Positions 41,908-52,475 of a stretch of 64,000 nucleotides of DNA are shown one piece after another. Below the pieces are notes generated by a model. The model was not told the origin of the DNA, did no database searches, and worked only from the letters and a program-made list of their open reading frames with translations. A program made the position numbers and the translations under genes. Each line of letters opens with the position of its first letter. Within the stretch, counting starts at the first letter, position 1. Source of the stretch: Dendrolimus kikuchii (lineage: Eukaryota > Arthropoda > Insecta > Lepidoptera > Lasiocampidae); the NCBI GenBank assembly GCA_019925095.2, contig CM034403.1, forward strand, positions 186,001 to 250,000. Reading direction: 5' to 3'.

Positions 41908-42345
41908 TGTCACGAGTTGCAGGACTCGAATTAAAATGCTGTTGGAATTATTATAGAGTTTATTAGAACTACCTATATACAAACACGTATAACACAGGTA
42001 CAAATATAACCGATTCAATAAAACGTACAAAGTCCGTCACTAAATAGATCACCGAATGTACACAAGTCTCGCCTTGAACTATCGAGGCATTGCTTTATAC
42101 TGCACAGATGCAATATGTCTGCCCGACCGCGTGGACTGCATTTCCTAGAATCATTTTTTACTTTTAATCCGACACACCTGGCTAATGACTGCCATAAAAG
42201 ATTACAATACGCAATGGGCTTTTTTCTAATCACAATTTTTAAACACAAAGAAAACAAAAGAAGTACAAATGCCGAAAGGTAATAAAATGTGTTTCTACAG
42301 GTATGCAGGTGTGAATTTGTCTTTGTCGGCATCTAGGTCATAACA
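41908..42345 (-). mobile_element. Complete solo LTR with ATAT duplication
   Basis: TGTCACGAGTTGCAGGACTC to ATCTAGGTCATAACA, flanked by ATAT at 41904-41907 and 42346-42349. TATAAAG and AATAAA blocks are in order on the minus strand. Confidence 0.87.
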
Positions 42346-42581
42346 ATATGTTGACGGATGTAGGCTAAAGGAATTATGTTTATATTAATAAAAGAATGAG
42401 AAGAATTATCTGTGAGTATATTCTCTGAAGTTTCACTTCTACTGCGTTTGAACTCCATACACACATTTTGTATTATTTTTTACTTCGATCAACTATAAAA
42501 GCGTCTTATTATATATTTTTTTACTATAATTTATTCAAAACAAAAACAAAAAAATATATTGTTAACAAATGTGCAATTATT

Positions 42582-42849
42582 ATTTTTTTATTGCTGGAGT
42601 ACAGTAGACAGGCTGACGGCCCAATTGTGATGGAAAGTGGTTACCGTCGCCTATAAACATTTCCAACACTAAAGGTGCTACCAATGTGCTGCAAGACACG
42701 TAGAACGGGTTGGAACCTGGCCACTAATGCCGGAACACAACTCAAGGTTGTTATGACGGCATTCTCTAAACCAGGGGTTTTAGCCATCTAGAACAGCAAA
42801 CACCCTACCACCTGGCTGTGGGTTGTTTTGTCGCCTCTTACGATAGTGG
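42582..42849 (-). mobile_element. SINE-like family A copy cut by the BEL element
   Basis: It runs from a T tract and ATTGCTGGAGTACAG to CGCCTCTTACGATAGTGG. It stops where the BEL long terminal repeat begins. The rest of the family head is not found on the far side of the BEL element. Confidence 0.85.
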
Positions 42850-43054
42850 TGATCTGGCCGATTGCCAGATTTCAAGGGTGCAAGGGTAAGAGGGAATGGA
42901 GATAAATGGACTCACCCGTAATAATATGAGCTGAGTAACCGGAGCGTCTGCGATACAGGAGCAGCAGTGCGTGTTCTCTTGTTATATATCTCCCGCTTCA
43001 CAACTAGATTCACTTGCCACTTATCACCAAGCTCTTGGAACCCGGTTAGTATTG
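42850..43054 (-). repeat. BEL 3' LTR (left copy)
   Basis: It matches 49194-49398 with one visible change (CCCGGTTAG against CCCGATTAG). It carries a TATATAA box at 42982-42988 on the minus strand. Its inner end falls in the last pol codons, so part of the LTR's U3 side is probably deleted. Confidence 0.88.
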
Positions 43055-46000
43055 ATTATCCTCCTTTATGAGTACCAGCTCACCAATCTTGGGTCGACTG
43101 GTTTCCGTAGTCCATTTAGATCGGGATTGGAGAGTGTGCAGGTAGGATTTCGACCACAAGGTCCAAAATCGCTGAGCCAACGCTTGCACTAAGCGAAAAC
43201 GTCGTAGGGTTGATGGAGGAGAGGATTCATGGGAATGTTCGGGTAATGCGGTAAGTGGGCGACCTATAAGGAAATGACCAGCGGTTAGGACTTCGAAGTC
43301 TGTAGGGTCTGAAGACAGAGGGCAGAGTGGTCGAGAGTTGAGAACGGCCTCAATACGGGCTAAGAGTGTAGAAAATTCTTCAAAGGTCAGATGCTGCTCA
43401 CCTAATACGCGATAGAGTAATTGCTTAGTAGATTTCACGGCTGCCTCGTGCAGACCGCCAAAAGAAGGAGCTGAGGGCGGATTGAGCAACCATGTGATCT
43501 GCTGTGTGGCTAGCTTGTGCGTAATTCTATCATCATTGGCCTTTAAGAAGTTTTGTACTTCTATGAGCTGATTTCTTGCGCCGACATAGTTTGTACCGCA
43601 ATCAGAGCGAATTAGGGTAGGGATTCCGCGCCGACTAACGAACCTTTGCAATGCCGCAAAAAAGGCGTCCGTAGAAAGTTCCGAGACAGCCTCTAAGTGC
43701 ACTGCCTTGGTGGCGAGACAAACGAAAACACAAAAGTAGCCTTTGAGAAGTTTGGCATTGCGTAGAGTACTTGATTTAATTAGGAATGGTCCGGCAAAAT
43801 CCGTGGACACTTGACTAAACACCGGTTGTGGGCTGACTCGATCAGCCGGTAGGTCGGCCATAAAAGGGGGATTCGGCTGAGCTCGATGCCTAAAACAGCG
43901 TACACATTTAAAGACACGGTGACGAATGACTCGCCTTCCAGATAAAATCCAGTATTGTTGACGGAGTAGTGCGTGTAGTGTATCTGCGCCCGGGTGGCAG
44001 TGTATAGTGTGGAAATGATCTATAATTAGGTCCACAAGGGGGCTTGAACTGGGTAAGATGAGGGGATGTTGTGTGTCATATCTAAGGGCTGAGTTGGACA
44101 AGCGCCCTCCTACTCTAAGAAGACCATCCTTGAGAAAGGGCGAGAGGCGTTGTATTCGCACTGTACATAATTTGTTAGTTTGCAGTCGGTGGATGTCTTC
44201 AGCGAACATATTTTGTTGGACTGAGCGTACCCAGTGTAAGAGCGCTTTCTTACGTTCGTCTACGGTAATGGGACCAACGATGCGAGAGTGAGAAGATACC
44301 AAGCAATTGTGTGCAAAACGTTTAATACATGCGGTTACGCCTACAAGTGTGTCTAAGGAGCTGAATCTCGTGAGTAAATCCGTGTCTAGATCAGGAACCG
44401 CGATGTGAGCTACCATTTTTCTGGGTTTTAGACCAGGCAGTACGTGATGACCCAAAGCAGGGGGCATCGTGGGCCAGGTATCAGGTGGGGCCTTGAGCCA
44501 AGTAGGCGACCACCATAGGTCATAGGCTAAGAGTTCCTGTGCTGATATTCCCCTGCTAGCACAGTCGGCAGGGTTAAGAGCTGAGGGTACATGTCTCCAA
44601 GTAGGGTTACATGGATTGGCTGCAATGGCAGAGACTCGATTGGCCTCAAAGACCTGTAGGGATTGAGAAGGAGTTTTAAGCCAGGCGAGTACGATAGTAC
44701 TGTCTGACCAACAAAAGTGTTGCTGAATGGTAATGTGGGCAGAAAGTTGAACAGAGACGCGAGAAATGAGCAGCGAAGTGAGGTGTGCAGCTGAAAGTTC
44801 CAGCTTTGGTATAGTCTGTCGGGTTTTAATGGGGGCTACCTTGGATTTAGAAACAAGTAGTCTGACGTGTACCTGACCCGTGATATTCGTTTCATGAAGA
44901 TAGACTGCGGCTGCATATCCGGATTCGGATGCATCGGCAAAACCGTGTAGGGTGTAGGTGGAATCTTTGCTGGTGCAAATTGTTCTGGGGAGTCGAAGAG
45001 CAGAGAGTAGAGGTAAGTCTTCAAAAATGTGCTGAAATTGAAATGTGACATCATTGGGAGCCGATTCATCCCAGTCTAACTTTAGAGTCCATAGGTGCTG
45101 AATGAGCAGTTTTGCGCGGAAAATAACTGGGCTGATCCATCCACTAGGATCGTATAAACGAGCGATGGTACTGAGTATTGACCTTTTGGTAAATTTTTCC
45201 AGTGTAGGTACCGAAATGTGATATGTAAATTCGTCCGTTTGGGGTATCCATTGCATACCAAGTACCTTGATTGCATTGGAGTCGGGTACAACATCAAAAT
45301 CCTTGGGTATGTCACATTGATCATCCGGGAAGCGTTCTAAAAGCTGACGAGAGTTTGAGGTCCACTTTCGCAAATGAAATCCCCCTAGGGCTAGTAACTC
45401 AATGAGTTCAGTCTGCAGAGCTATTGCCTTGTCAACTGAATCATGCCCAGTCAGAATGTCATCCACGAATATGGAGTGCGTAAGAACCTGTGCAGCCTGG
45501 GGAAAACGGTGACCTTCATCAGTGACCAGCTGTATAATAGATCGATTGGCGAGGAAGGGGCTGGGTCGTAGGCCATACGTGACAGTGGACAGGGCGTAAG
45601 TGAGCAGAGGTTGATCTGGAGAAGAGCGCCATAGAATGAGTTGGAACCGTCTGTGGTCTGGGTGAACTAGTATATTTCTAAACATCATCTGGATGTCTGT
45701 ACTAAAGACCACTTTGTGAGTACGAAAATTTAGAATGATGTCAGTAATATCACGTTGGAGCGGTGGGCCAGTGTGCAGACAGTCATTAAGACTGACACCA
45801 TTAGAGCTCTTACAGCTGCCATCAAAAACCGTGCGAAGTTTTTCAGAGTTGGCTTTGAAGATGCCATGATGCGGGACGTAAAAATGGTCTTTTCCTTTAA
45901 ATGTGCTGGGGTGACAAAGAGCCATGTGGCCCATGTCAATGTATTCCTTCATGAAGTCGATATATTTTGAGCGGAGGGTAGGATCTCTTTGGAGTTTGCG

Positions 46001-46885
46001 CTCCAAATTAAGGAATCGTCGTAGTGCAATAGCGTGGGTTGCACCGAGCTTAGGTGCCTTTGTAAGAAAGGGAAGGGATACTATGTATCGCCCTGTGGGA
46101 TCACGTGTGGTGGTAGAACGAAAGTTCTCCTCACACTCGTCAGAGGTTGAGTTGTCCTTTGATTGCACTTCTTCGACTTCCCAGAATCTCTCCAGAGCGG
46201 AGTGTATTTCTTTATTTGAGTGTTGGGGTTGTAAACAGTCAATATTTACTAGTGCTGAATTAACTTGAGGCTCAGGCTTTGTGTAGTTTGGATTGATAGG
46301 ACCTAAAAGAGCGAAATTGAAGATCGTGCCGAAGGCTATTGGCCTGCCGGGGCCCAAAAAAATTTTGTTACCATCCAAAATTTGGCCCAAGACATCAGAA
46401 CCTATAATCAAGTCAATAGCGGCTGGAAAACGATAAGACGAGTCTGCTAGGGGAAGCTGTGTCGAGTCGAGGAGTGGAACAACGTCAGGTAACATTGTTA
46501 ATGGTAAAAGACCTGTCAAATCTGGTAGAATGTATGCCTTTGCGCTAATTACTGGGACTTCGGTGTGAATAGGGCGGAATGTGATGGTAGTTGAAGAACT
46601 AGAGTTTTGAGTCTGCTGATTACCGACTCCTGTAATTTTTAGTTCTGTGTGCTCGACAGGCAAACGTAATTTTTGTGTCATAGTTTTAGTTAACAAGGTT
46701 AGCATGGAACCGCTGTCTAATAATGCTCTTGCCTTATGAAATTCTCCAGCGTTGTCTGCTAGTTCTAGGGACACAGTGGGTAATAAAACTGGTGGATCGT
46801 GTACTGTAATGTGCTGAGTATGTGCTGAAATATGACTGTCATTTTGGTTAGCTTTATCAGAGGAAGTAACAGGGCTGCCGGGCAA
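43046..46885 (-). CDS. BEL/Pao pol: protease, RT, RNase H, integrase (C-terminus lost)
   Basis: This 1279-residue open frame starts with an aspartic protease (LLDSG at 55-59, DUF1758 type). The RT follows (FSTDIQMMF, then catalytic FVDD at 473-476), then the RNase H-like block (HGFADASESGYAAAVY near 645) and the integrase. The integrase shows an HHCC zinc finger (H..H near 945-950, C..C near 980) and a DDE core: D in STDFAGPF, D in RSDCGTNY, E in GGLHEAAVKS. It ends GELVLIKEDN plus two residues and a stop, about where the C-terminal DNA-binding domain should continue. The frame is the same as the knuckle frame upstream, interrupted by one TGA. Confidence 0.95.
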   Translation of the reverse strand: MPGSPVTSSDKANQNDSHISAHTQHITVHDPPVLLPTVSLELADNAGEFHKARALLDSGSMLTLLTKTMTQKLRLPVEHTELKITGVGNQQTQNSSSSTTITFRPIHTEVPVISAKAYILPDLTGLLPLTMLPDVVPLLDSTQLPLADSSYRFPAAIDLIIGSDVLGQILDGNKIFLGPGRPIAFGTIFNFALLGPINPNYTKPEPQVNSALVNIDCLQPQHSNKEIHSALERFWEVEEVQSKDNSTSDECEENFRSTTTRDPTGRYIVSLPFLTKAPKLGATHAIALRRFLNLERKLQRDPTLRSKYIDFMKEYIDMGHMALCHPSTFKGKDHFYVPHHGIFKANSEKLRTVFDGSCKSSNGVSLNDCLHTGPPLQRDITDIILNFRTHKVVFSTDIQMMFRNILVHPDHRRFQLILWRSSPDQPLLTYALSTVTYGLRPSPFLANRSIIQLVTDEGHRFPQAAQVLTHSIFVDDILTGHDSVDKAIALQTELIELLALGGFHLRKWTSNSRQLLERFPDDQCDIPKDFDVVPDSNAIKVLGMQWIPQTDEFTYHISVPTLEKFTKRSILSTIARLYDPSGWISPVIFRAKLLIQHLWTLKLDWDESAPNDVTFQFQHIFEDLPLLSALRLPRTICTSKDSTYTLHGFADASESGYAAAVYLHETNITGQVHVRLLVSKSKVAPIKTRQTIPKLELSAAHLTSLLISRVSVQLSAHITIQQHFCWSDSTIVLAWLKTPSQSLQVFEANRVSAIAANPCNPTWRHVPSALNPADCASRGISAQELLAYDLWWSPTWLKAPPDTWPTMPPALGHHVLPGLKPRKMVAHIAVPDLDTDLLTRFSSLDTLVGVTACIKRFAHNCLVSSHSRIVGPITVDERKKALLHWVRSVQQNMFAEDIHRLQTNKLCTVRIQRLSPFLKDGLLRVGGRLSNSALRYDTQHPLILPSSSPLVDLIIDHFHTIHCHPGADTLHALLRQQYWILSGRRVIRHRVFKCVRCFRHRAQPNPPFMADLPADRVSPQPVFSQVSTDFAGPFLIKSSTLRNAKLLKGYFCVFVCLATKAVHLEAVSELSTDAFFAALQRFVSRRGIPTLIRSDCGTNYVGARNQLIEVQNFLKANDDRITHKLATQQITWLLNPPSAPSFGGLHEAAVKSTKQLLYRVLGEQHLTFEEFSTLLARIEAVLNSRPLCPLSSDPTDFEVLTAGHFLIGRPLTALPEHSHESSPPSTLRRFRLVQALAQRFWTLWSKSYLHTLQSRSKWTTETSRPKIGELVLIKEDNQY

Positions 46886-47029
46886 GTGATTATTATGATA
46901 AACTTTATTATCATAGTGCTGAGTATGAAACTGGGATTTATTTTGTTTACGTGATGTAGTGGATGGTGTATATTGTAGCGATGGTATGGGTGGGTGTAGT
47001 GTAGTATTGTGTAAGTGAGTAGCAGGTAG

Positions 47030-47677
47030 TCATTGTTGTGAATTAATAGGTGAATTACGACGAGAAGAGTTTCTTGATTCCGTGGTTGGGCGGGTGTGTT
47101 CTTGTCCTCTTAGTTGTGGGGGCAAGAGGTGAGAATTGTCATATGTGGGTGATTCAAAGCCACTGCGATGTAAGGTGGTATGGTGTTTCTCGCTATCACA
47201 TTCTCTACACCGTCCTGTGGATCTGCACTCGTCAGAGTAATGGGGTCCTAGACACTTACGGCACCGTTCATGAGCTTGGATAAAATCCCAGCGCCCTTGC
47301 GTAGGCTGTCTTAGGTATTCACCGCAGTTCAGCAACCTGTGTCCTCTAACGTGACACCAAGGGCAGTAATAATTATTGGTCGGTGCTGGTGGGTGGGCGG
47401 AATCTTGTGCTATGGGCTCGAAATATTGTGTAGACTGTGGGTATCCTTGAGCGTACTGTACAGGGTACGCTTGACTTTGTAGAGGATATGCAGGGCGCGT
47501 TAAAGGTGGGCGGACGGAAGTAGTGGGCTGAAAACGAACGTGCCGAATTTCTGGTCTGGGTGCAGAAGCGCGTGGTTGGTACCGTGCTGAGGGAGAAGCA
47601 CGTTCAGTTTGTCTGTATGTCGGGCTGAGGGGAGGGGGGGGGTGGGTTATATGTCTCAGTTTCTGTGCAACGTGCAT
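47030..47677 (-). pseudogene. BEL gag C-terminal part with zinc knuckles
   Basis: A Pro-rich linker leads to three Cys/His units. They are CPWCHVRGHRLLNC (CX2CX4HX4C), CRKCLGPHYSDEC, and CRECDSEKHHTTLH. This arrangement is typical for BEL gag before the protease. The frame is the same as pol but ends at a TGA at 47030-47032. Downstream of that stop the frame is open all the way into pol. The first codons lie in a G/C-rich run and are not authentic. Confidence 0.9.
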
Positions 47678-48515
47678 GGTCTTCTAAGAATGTGATTACA
47701 TCCTTTAAGGTGGGCAGAGTGTCTGAAGACCCATGCGTTCGTTCAAATAATGTGCGAAGCTCGCCCTTTAACTTCCGCACTACTATTGACACTAGGACGT
47801 AGTCTGAGTCATGTAGTGGTAAGTTTAGGTTTTTAAGCGCCGATTGGGTTGAAATAAGAGGGGCTAAAAATAACTGTCTGATTTGTGAGCGGGTGGTGAT
47901 GTGGGGTAACTCTAGTATCATATCTATAAACCTATCAATGAGAACTCGGCGATTTTCGTAGCGATTGGCAAGTGTTGTCATCGCTACATCGTAGTTCTCA
48001 TCGGTAACCTTGAGGTGTGATACCATACTGAGAGCTTCTCCGGAGAGGCAAGAAAATAAATAGTGTAATTTAACTGCACCTGACAAATTACCGGCAGTGT
48101 CCGTAAGGCTTTTGAAAATTGTTATGAAAGATGGCCAATCCTCAAGCTTGGAAGAAAATTTGGGTAGATCTATTTTGGGCAGAACAGTAGACGTGGAGAA
48201 TGTGGGCGAGCTTGGTTTGATGCTTGAGCTGATGGTGATGTTTGCCACCAAAATTTTTTCATATGCTTCTATAGCCGAGGTGTAGTAGTCAAAGTACCAT
48301 TTTTCCACTTTGTCGTCAAGGTCTTTAGAGTCCAAGATCTCATAATATACTGTATCCAACTTGCCCTTTATATCGTCCAATTTTGTAAAGCGCCCTATGA
48401 AATCGTTTACACTATACTTTTTGTCTCCTTTTAATATAAGGTTAGCTATCTCTAATAGGAAAGTTATGTACTTATGGGTTTGCATAAAGATGGCAGATTG
48501 CGATTTGGTAGGCAT
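47604..48515 (-). pseudogene. BEL gag N-terminal part (DUF1759-like)
   Basis: 303 residues with the LPKFSSKLEDWPSFITIFKS block (about 116-135) and LSGEALSMV, followed by NRYENRRVLIDRFI, the signature of BEL/Pao gag. The frame leaves the correct phase at a C-rich (minus strand) run, 47631-47643, where the zinc-knuckle frame takes over. A homopolymer length change is the likely cause and could also be a sequencing error. The start was chosen as the first Met of the long frame. Confidence 0.9.
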
Positions 48516-48570
48516 GACGATGAGAAGTGCACAATAAGAAAAGGAAAAGCAAACGAAAAAAAAAAAAAAA

Positions 48571-48610
<40 letters not shown>

Positions 48611-49174
48611 AATGCTAATAAAGAACACGCAAGAAAGCAGCCAGAGAAACGTAAGAAATACGAAATAAATAAAAATGATTAGGAAAAAAAATATATATCA
48701 AACTGTCGTGTGCGCTGAGTCTTAATAAACACGAAGCTATATATAAGCTATAAAAGTTGCACGGCAAGCTAACCACACCGAGTGAAACGAATATAATATT
48801 CAATATTATTATATCGATCCGATATCACGTTTAGTGCAAGTATTCGAGAATAGGTGTGCTGAATAAAGTACAGAATACGTACTCGAGGTTATATTAACCT
48901 ACCTACGTACCAAAAAATAGTTATCGTGTAGCAATTTGCGTAATTATCTGAGGAATGTGGAATGGGTATTCAAATATATAAGGGCAGAAGTAATATGTTT
49001 ATAAGAAAACAAAAAAGAAAAAACAAGGGCAGAAAACGGGTAAATGGGCAGATTGATAATGATTGTTTATTTAACTTTTTAGGTATGCGAAAATTTACAA
49101 TTTGGTTTGAATTAACCATAAAATGGCAAAATACGGTTGTTGCAGACTGTATAAATAGGTCGCCAGTTGGAATA
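48516..49174 (-). other. BEL 5' untranslated region with an A/T homopolymer block
   Basis: No coding signal. A run of about 19 A followed by about 33 T lies at 48556-48607. The A-then-T junction is palindromic and unusual for a retroelement leader; it may be an insertion scar or an assembly artefact. Confidence 0.7.
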
Positions 49175-49191
49175 TTCGGTTCGAAAGACCA
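49175..49191 (-). promoter_or_regulatory. Candidate tRNA primer-binding site
   Basis: Two bases inside the 5' LTR the minus strand reads TGGTCTTTCGAACCGAA. It begins TGG (complement of tRNA CCA) and contains the complement of a TTCGA T-loop. I do not assign the tRNA. Confidence 0.65.
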
Positions 49192-49193
49192 TA

Positions 49194-49398
49194 TGATCTG
49201 GCCGATTGCCAGATTTCAAGGGTGCAAGGGTAAGAGGGAATGGAGATAAATGGACTCACCCGTAATAATATGAGCTGAGTAACCGGAGCGTCTGCGATAC
49301 AGGAGCAGCAGTGCGTGTTCTCTTGTTATATATCTCCCGCTTCACAACTAGATTCACTTGCCACTTATCACCAAGCTCTTGGAACCCGATTAGTATTG
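49194..49398 (-). repeat. BEL 5' LTR (right copy, minimum extent)
   Basis: The matched region is 205 bp. TATATAA on the minus strand lies at 49326-49332. The true LTR may extend further right: TAGTATTG occurs at 49391 and again at 49543, and the left copy may have lost the part between. No TG end is confirmed. Confidence 0.8.
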
Positions 49399-49575
49399 CA
49401 ATTGGGTGGATATCTCAAATGCGCGCGCGATGCGTGAATGTCTTTACGACGGATCAAGAGATGGGGCCACCGTCATTTTACATCGCAGTATGGTTTCTGT
49501 ATTGTGTATTCTCTTATCTTATTGGATTTTGTCAATAAATAGTATTGATTAGATTAGGTGTGTTGTTGGAGAGTC
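49399..49575. other. Possible outer part of the BEL 5' LTR
   Basis: Unmatched sequence between the LTR's matched end and a LINE-like block at 49578. It ends with a second TAGTATTGATTA, which resembles the sequence at the left LTR's inner edge. Confidence 0.35.
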
Positions 49576-50415
49576 ATCCGCCGCTTCTTCTCCTCCAGCT
49601 ATAACACGTTGCGAAGCGATAGTAATGATAGACTAGGATCGGCGGAGTCGATAGTCGATAATTGGTCCCCATATAATCATTTCAGCTTAGCTCATTCAGC
49701 CTTTTACGGCTAAATCTCAATATAGAGTCAAGCCCCCCGCAGCGGTCGAACCTCACAGGAGGTGCCTCCGCTCCCACGGAGTCAGGAAGCCTCCAAAGTC
49801 CGGTATCGCTGAAACAGCCATCTGCGGCTAATCAGCTGGGTCCAGCTCCAAAAAAAAATTAAGAGTATTTTTAGGTTTGCATATCTAAATCCGAGTGTTT
49901 GAGTTCTTAATCCCTGTGTAAAGTGAATTGTGCAGTGCCAACAGTGGATTAAAATCAAATTCAAAGATTCCGCTACAAACAAATGAAATTAATAATTAAT
50001 ATAAAGCGCGTAAAAAAAGCATATCAGATAATTTAATTGTCATGTACTCCGTTCATACGTTTGCAACGTTAGCTCTGTACGTCGGCAAATCAACTGAATC
50101 GTAAAAGCACTGAAGCGTACAAAGCAAGTCGTTTGAGACATCTCCTGATCCCGTCGCCAGTCCTACGTGTGCCTCTAAGCCTTTGACAAATCCTCACTGC
50201 TTTCAGGATTTCATCGGAATATAAGATATTAAATAGAAAATTTCATGTAACATATTTATACGTTTCAGCTACTATAACTGTTGCGGCGGCGCTGGACTTA
50301 CGATAAGGGATGCTACTCAGCTACCCGGTGCACACATTTTAAGTAGTGGGTAGGCGAAGTAGGTAGGGGGGAAGGTATACTCACCCTTTCTGCAACTACT
50401 AGGGTCCGGAGTTCT
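49576..50415. other. Non-coding stretch with a dispersed LINE-tail motif
   Basis: The block GCCGCTTCTTCTCCTCC plus ACACGTTGCGAAGCG (49578-49617) repeats 5655-5700. A GC-rich segment around 49725-49850 is unassigned. No gene. Confidence 0.45.
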
Positions 50416-50420
50416 TAATT

Positions 50421-50656
50421 TTTTTTTATTGCAGGAGATCAGCAGACAGGCAGACGGCCCACTTGATGGAAAGCGGTTACCATCGCCTATGGACATTTGC
50501 AACACCGAAGTTGCTACAAATGCGCTGCTGGTCTCTTAAGAGAAACTGGAACCTGGTCACTAATGCCGGAACACAACTCAAGGTTGTTATGGCGACATAC
50601 TTTAGACCAGGGGTGGTGGCCATCCAGTCGGGCAAATGCCCTACCACCTGGCAAAA
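50421..50656 (-). mobile_element. SINE-like family A copy
   Basis: T9 and ATTGCAGGAGATCAGCAG on the left, truncated at CTACCACCTGGC on the right. Confidence 0.88.
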
Positions 50657-51398
50657 TTATTTTCTGTAAATATAACATTATTGTGATGGGTGGTGAAAGA
50701 TCGCGACCAGTGACTAGAACAGTGATTTAGATTAGGTTATGCTAGCTTCAGACCAAAGCGCAAGAGCCGAGCGAGCGAAGCGAGCTTGCTGCGGCTGCGG
50801 GGGGCGAGTGCCAGAACCGACCAATATTTTGAATATTTTCATAATCACTCTTGTAGTGTATGTGAATGTGCTCTGTTGTTTTTTCTTCATTTTTTGACGA
50901 CATACACTGATTTCGATTCTTTTTCTGTTGGTTACTGGCTTTCTTTTTGACTTCAAAAGCATTGTTTAACTTCGTAAGTGCAATATTAGTGAAAAAATAA
51001 GTGAAGTTATGTTTATTAAAAAAACTGTACATCTCCGGACCATAAGGGTTGTAGTAGGGGTAAGTATGCCTCCCCTTTCCCCATTCCACCACCCCGCTAC
51101 TTAAATTTCTTGCACCGGACAGCTATAGATTTATCACGATTAGTGTCAAATTGAGAGAAAAGAAGAAAGATATACATTCGCGGGGTAGTAGGAAGAAAGA
51201 GCACGCACGTACCTGTTTGATGAAGCAATGGATATTGGCGACTACTAGGCTTCTCACTGCACTTCACACTTTGGGGTAATACTATATGTTATTCACAGCG
51301 ATGAGATTGTATAATTTATTTGTATTTACATATACTAAACGGTGTGGCGCAGAGCGGTATTATATTGTATTTTATAATATTAATTTATATCCTGCTAT
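50657..51398. other. Non-coding stretch, nothing recognised
   Basis: Includes a short GC-rich segment at 50755-50815 (GCGAGCGAAGCGAGC). Frames on the minus strand have no motif. Confidence 0.4.
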
Positions 51399-51399
51399 C

Positions 51400-51694
51400 C
51401 GTGCAGGAACGGAGAAAGAATACAATTTCCTGCGTTGGGGCAGCCTCTCGTAAGAGGCGACTTAACAACTCACAGCCAGGTGGTAAGGCATTTGCCCGAC
51501 TGAATGGCTACCACCCCTGGTCTAAAGTATGTCGCCATAACAACCTTGAGTTGTGTTCAGGTTACCAATTTCCCTTAAGAGAGCAGCAGCGCATTTGTAG
51601 CAACTTTGCTGTTGTAAATGTCCATAGGCGATGGTAACCGCTTTTCATCAAGTGGGCCGTCTGCCTGTCTGCTGAACTCCTGCAATAAAAAAAT
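51400..51694 (+). mobile_element. SINE-like family A, full length with tail
   Basis: Head hairpin to CTGCAATAAAAAAATAAATA. A small internal deletion removes the CCGGCATTAGTGACCA portion. Confidence 0.9.
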
Positions 51695-51779
51695 AAATAA
51701 AAAAATTATGTACTTGCCCAATTTGAAATCCTGCCCGTAAAACTTCAAGTAAAAATTTTGTTGCGATTTGTTTTTTTAT

Positions 51780-52475
51780 TATTAACAACTCTACAGACTC
51801 GAGTTCCGTACCCTTTTTTACAACTTTATTACTAGATTTATTTTTTTAATTTAACACGAGTTAGGCAATCGCTGGACATGCGCTTGCCTACAAACCTGCT
51901 GACCACGCAGCGGCCAGTCATCGCTTTATAAGAATTAGTGCTAATTTAAGTTTTTAGAGTTAATATAATTTAATTGTATTTTAATTAGTCTTGTAAGAAC
52001 TGTCTTCGAATAAAGTTGTCGTTTCTTAGGACCTATATTTTTTAAGGAGCGCGGCACCTTTCGTAGATCTACCCATACATAGTTAGACACTACAAAGAAA
52101 TAAATAAAATAAAAAACTTCATTTAAAAAAACCGACTTTTTTTTGTTCTTGTGTGTGATGTTAATTTATTGATTTTTGTGTTGAGGTGTATGTATCTTAC
52201 GAATAACTTATTATATTAATTTATTCTAGTTTTAATACTAAACTTATACTAATGTAGAGTGTATCTGTTACATGCTGGTGTTGTGAGGAAGTGCATGTGC
52301 AGTGTGGGCCTTATATCTATACCTATATGTATTTTTTTCGCTTCTATGTCTGGGTTATTAATTTTTAGGCTCTTTGTGTGTTTTGGTTTGTTTGTGAAGT
52401 GTGCGTGTAATGCAATGCGGTGGTAGTGCGCGTTGGTGTGGGTATGTGTGTAAGTGTTGTTGTTAGTTGTGTGTT
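51780..52475 (+). mobile_element. Dispersed family G copy with ACCGACTTC insertion
   Basis: It opens CTCTACAGACTCGAGTTCCG and ACCCTTTTTTAC. An inserted block at 52028-52140 carries AGGAGCGCGGCACCTTTCG and ends AAAAACCGACTTTT, from the inverted-repeat family. It resumes TTCTTGTGTGTGATG and GCTGGTGTTGTGAGGAAGTG. Confidence 0.65.

Larger units (their letters stand above)
42850..49398 (-). mobile_element. BEL/Pao LTR retrotransposon, near complete but damaged
   Basis: The minus-strand order is 5' LTR (right), primer-binding site, 5' UTR, gag, zinc knuckles, protease, RT, RNase H, integrase, 3' LTR (left). Three lesions are visible: a frame change in a G/C run near 47631-47643, a single in-frame TGA at 47030-47032, and loss of the integrase C-terminus, with pol running straight into the 3' LTR at 43046. 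Matched LTR sequence is 205 bp per side. Confidence 0.93.
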
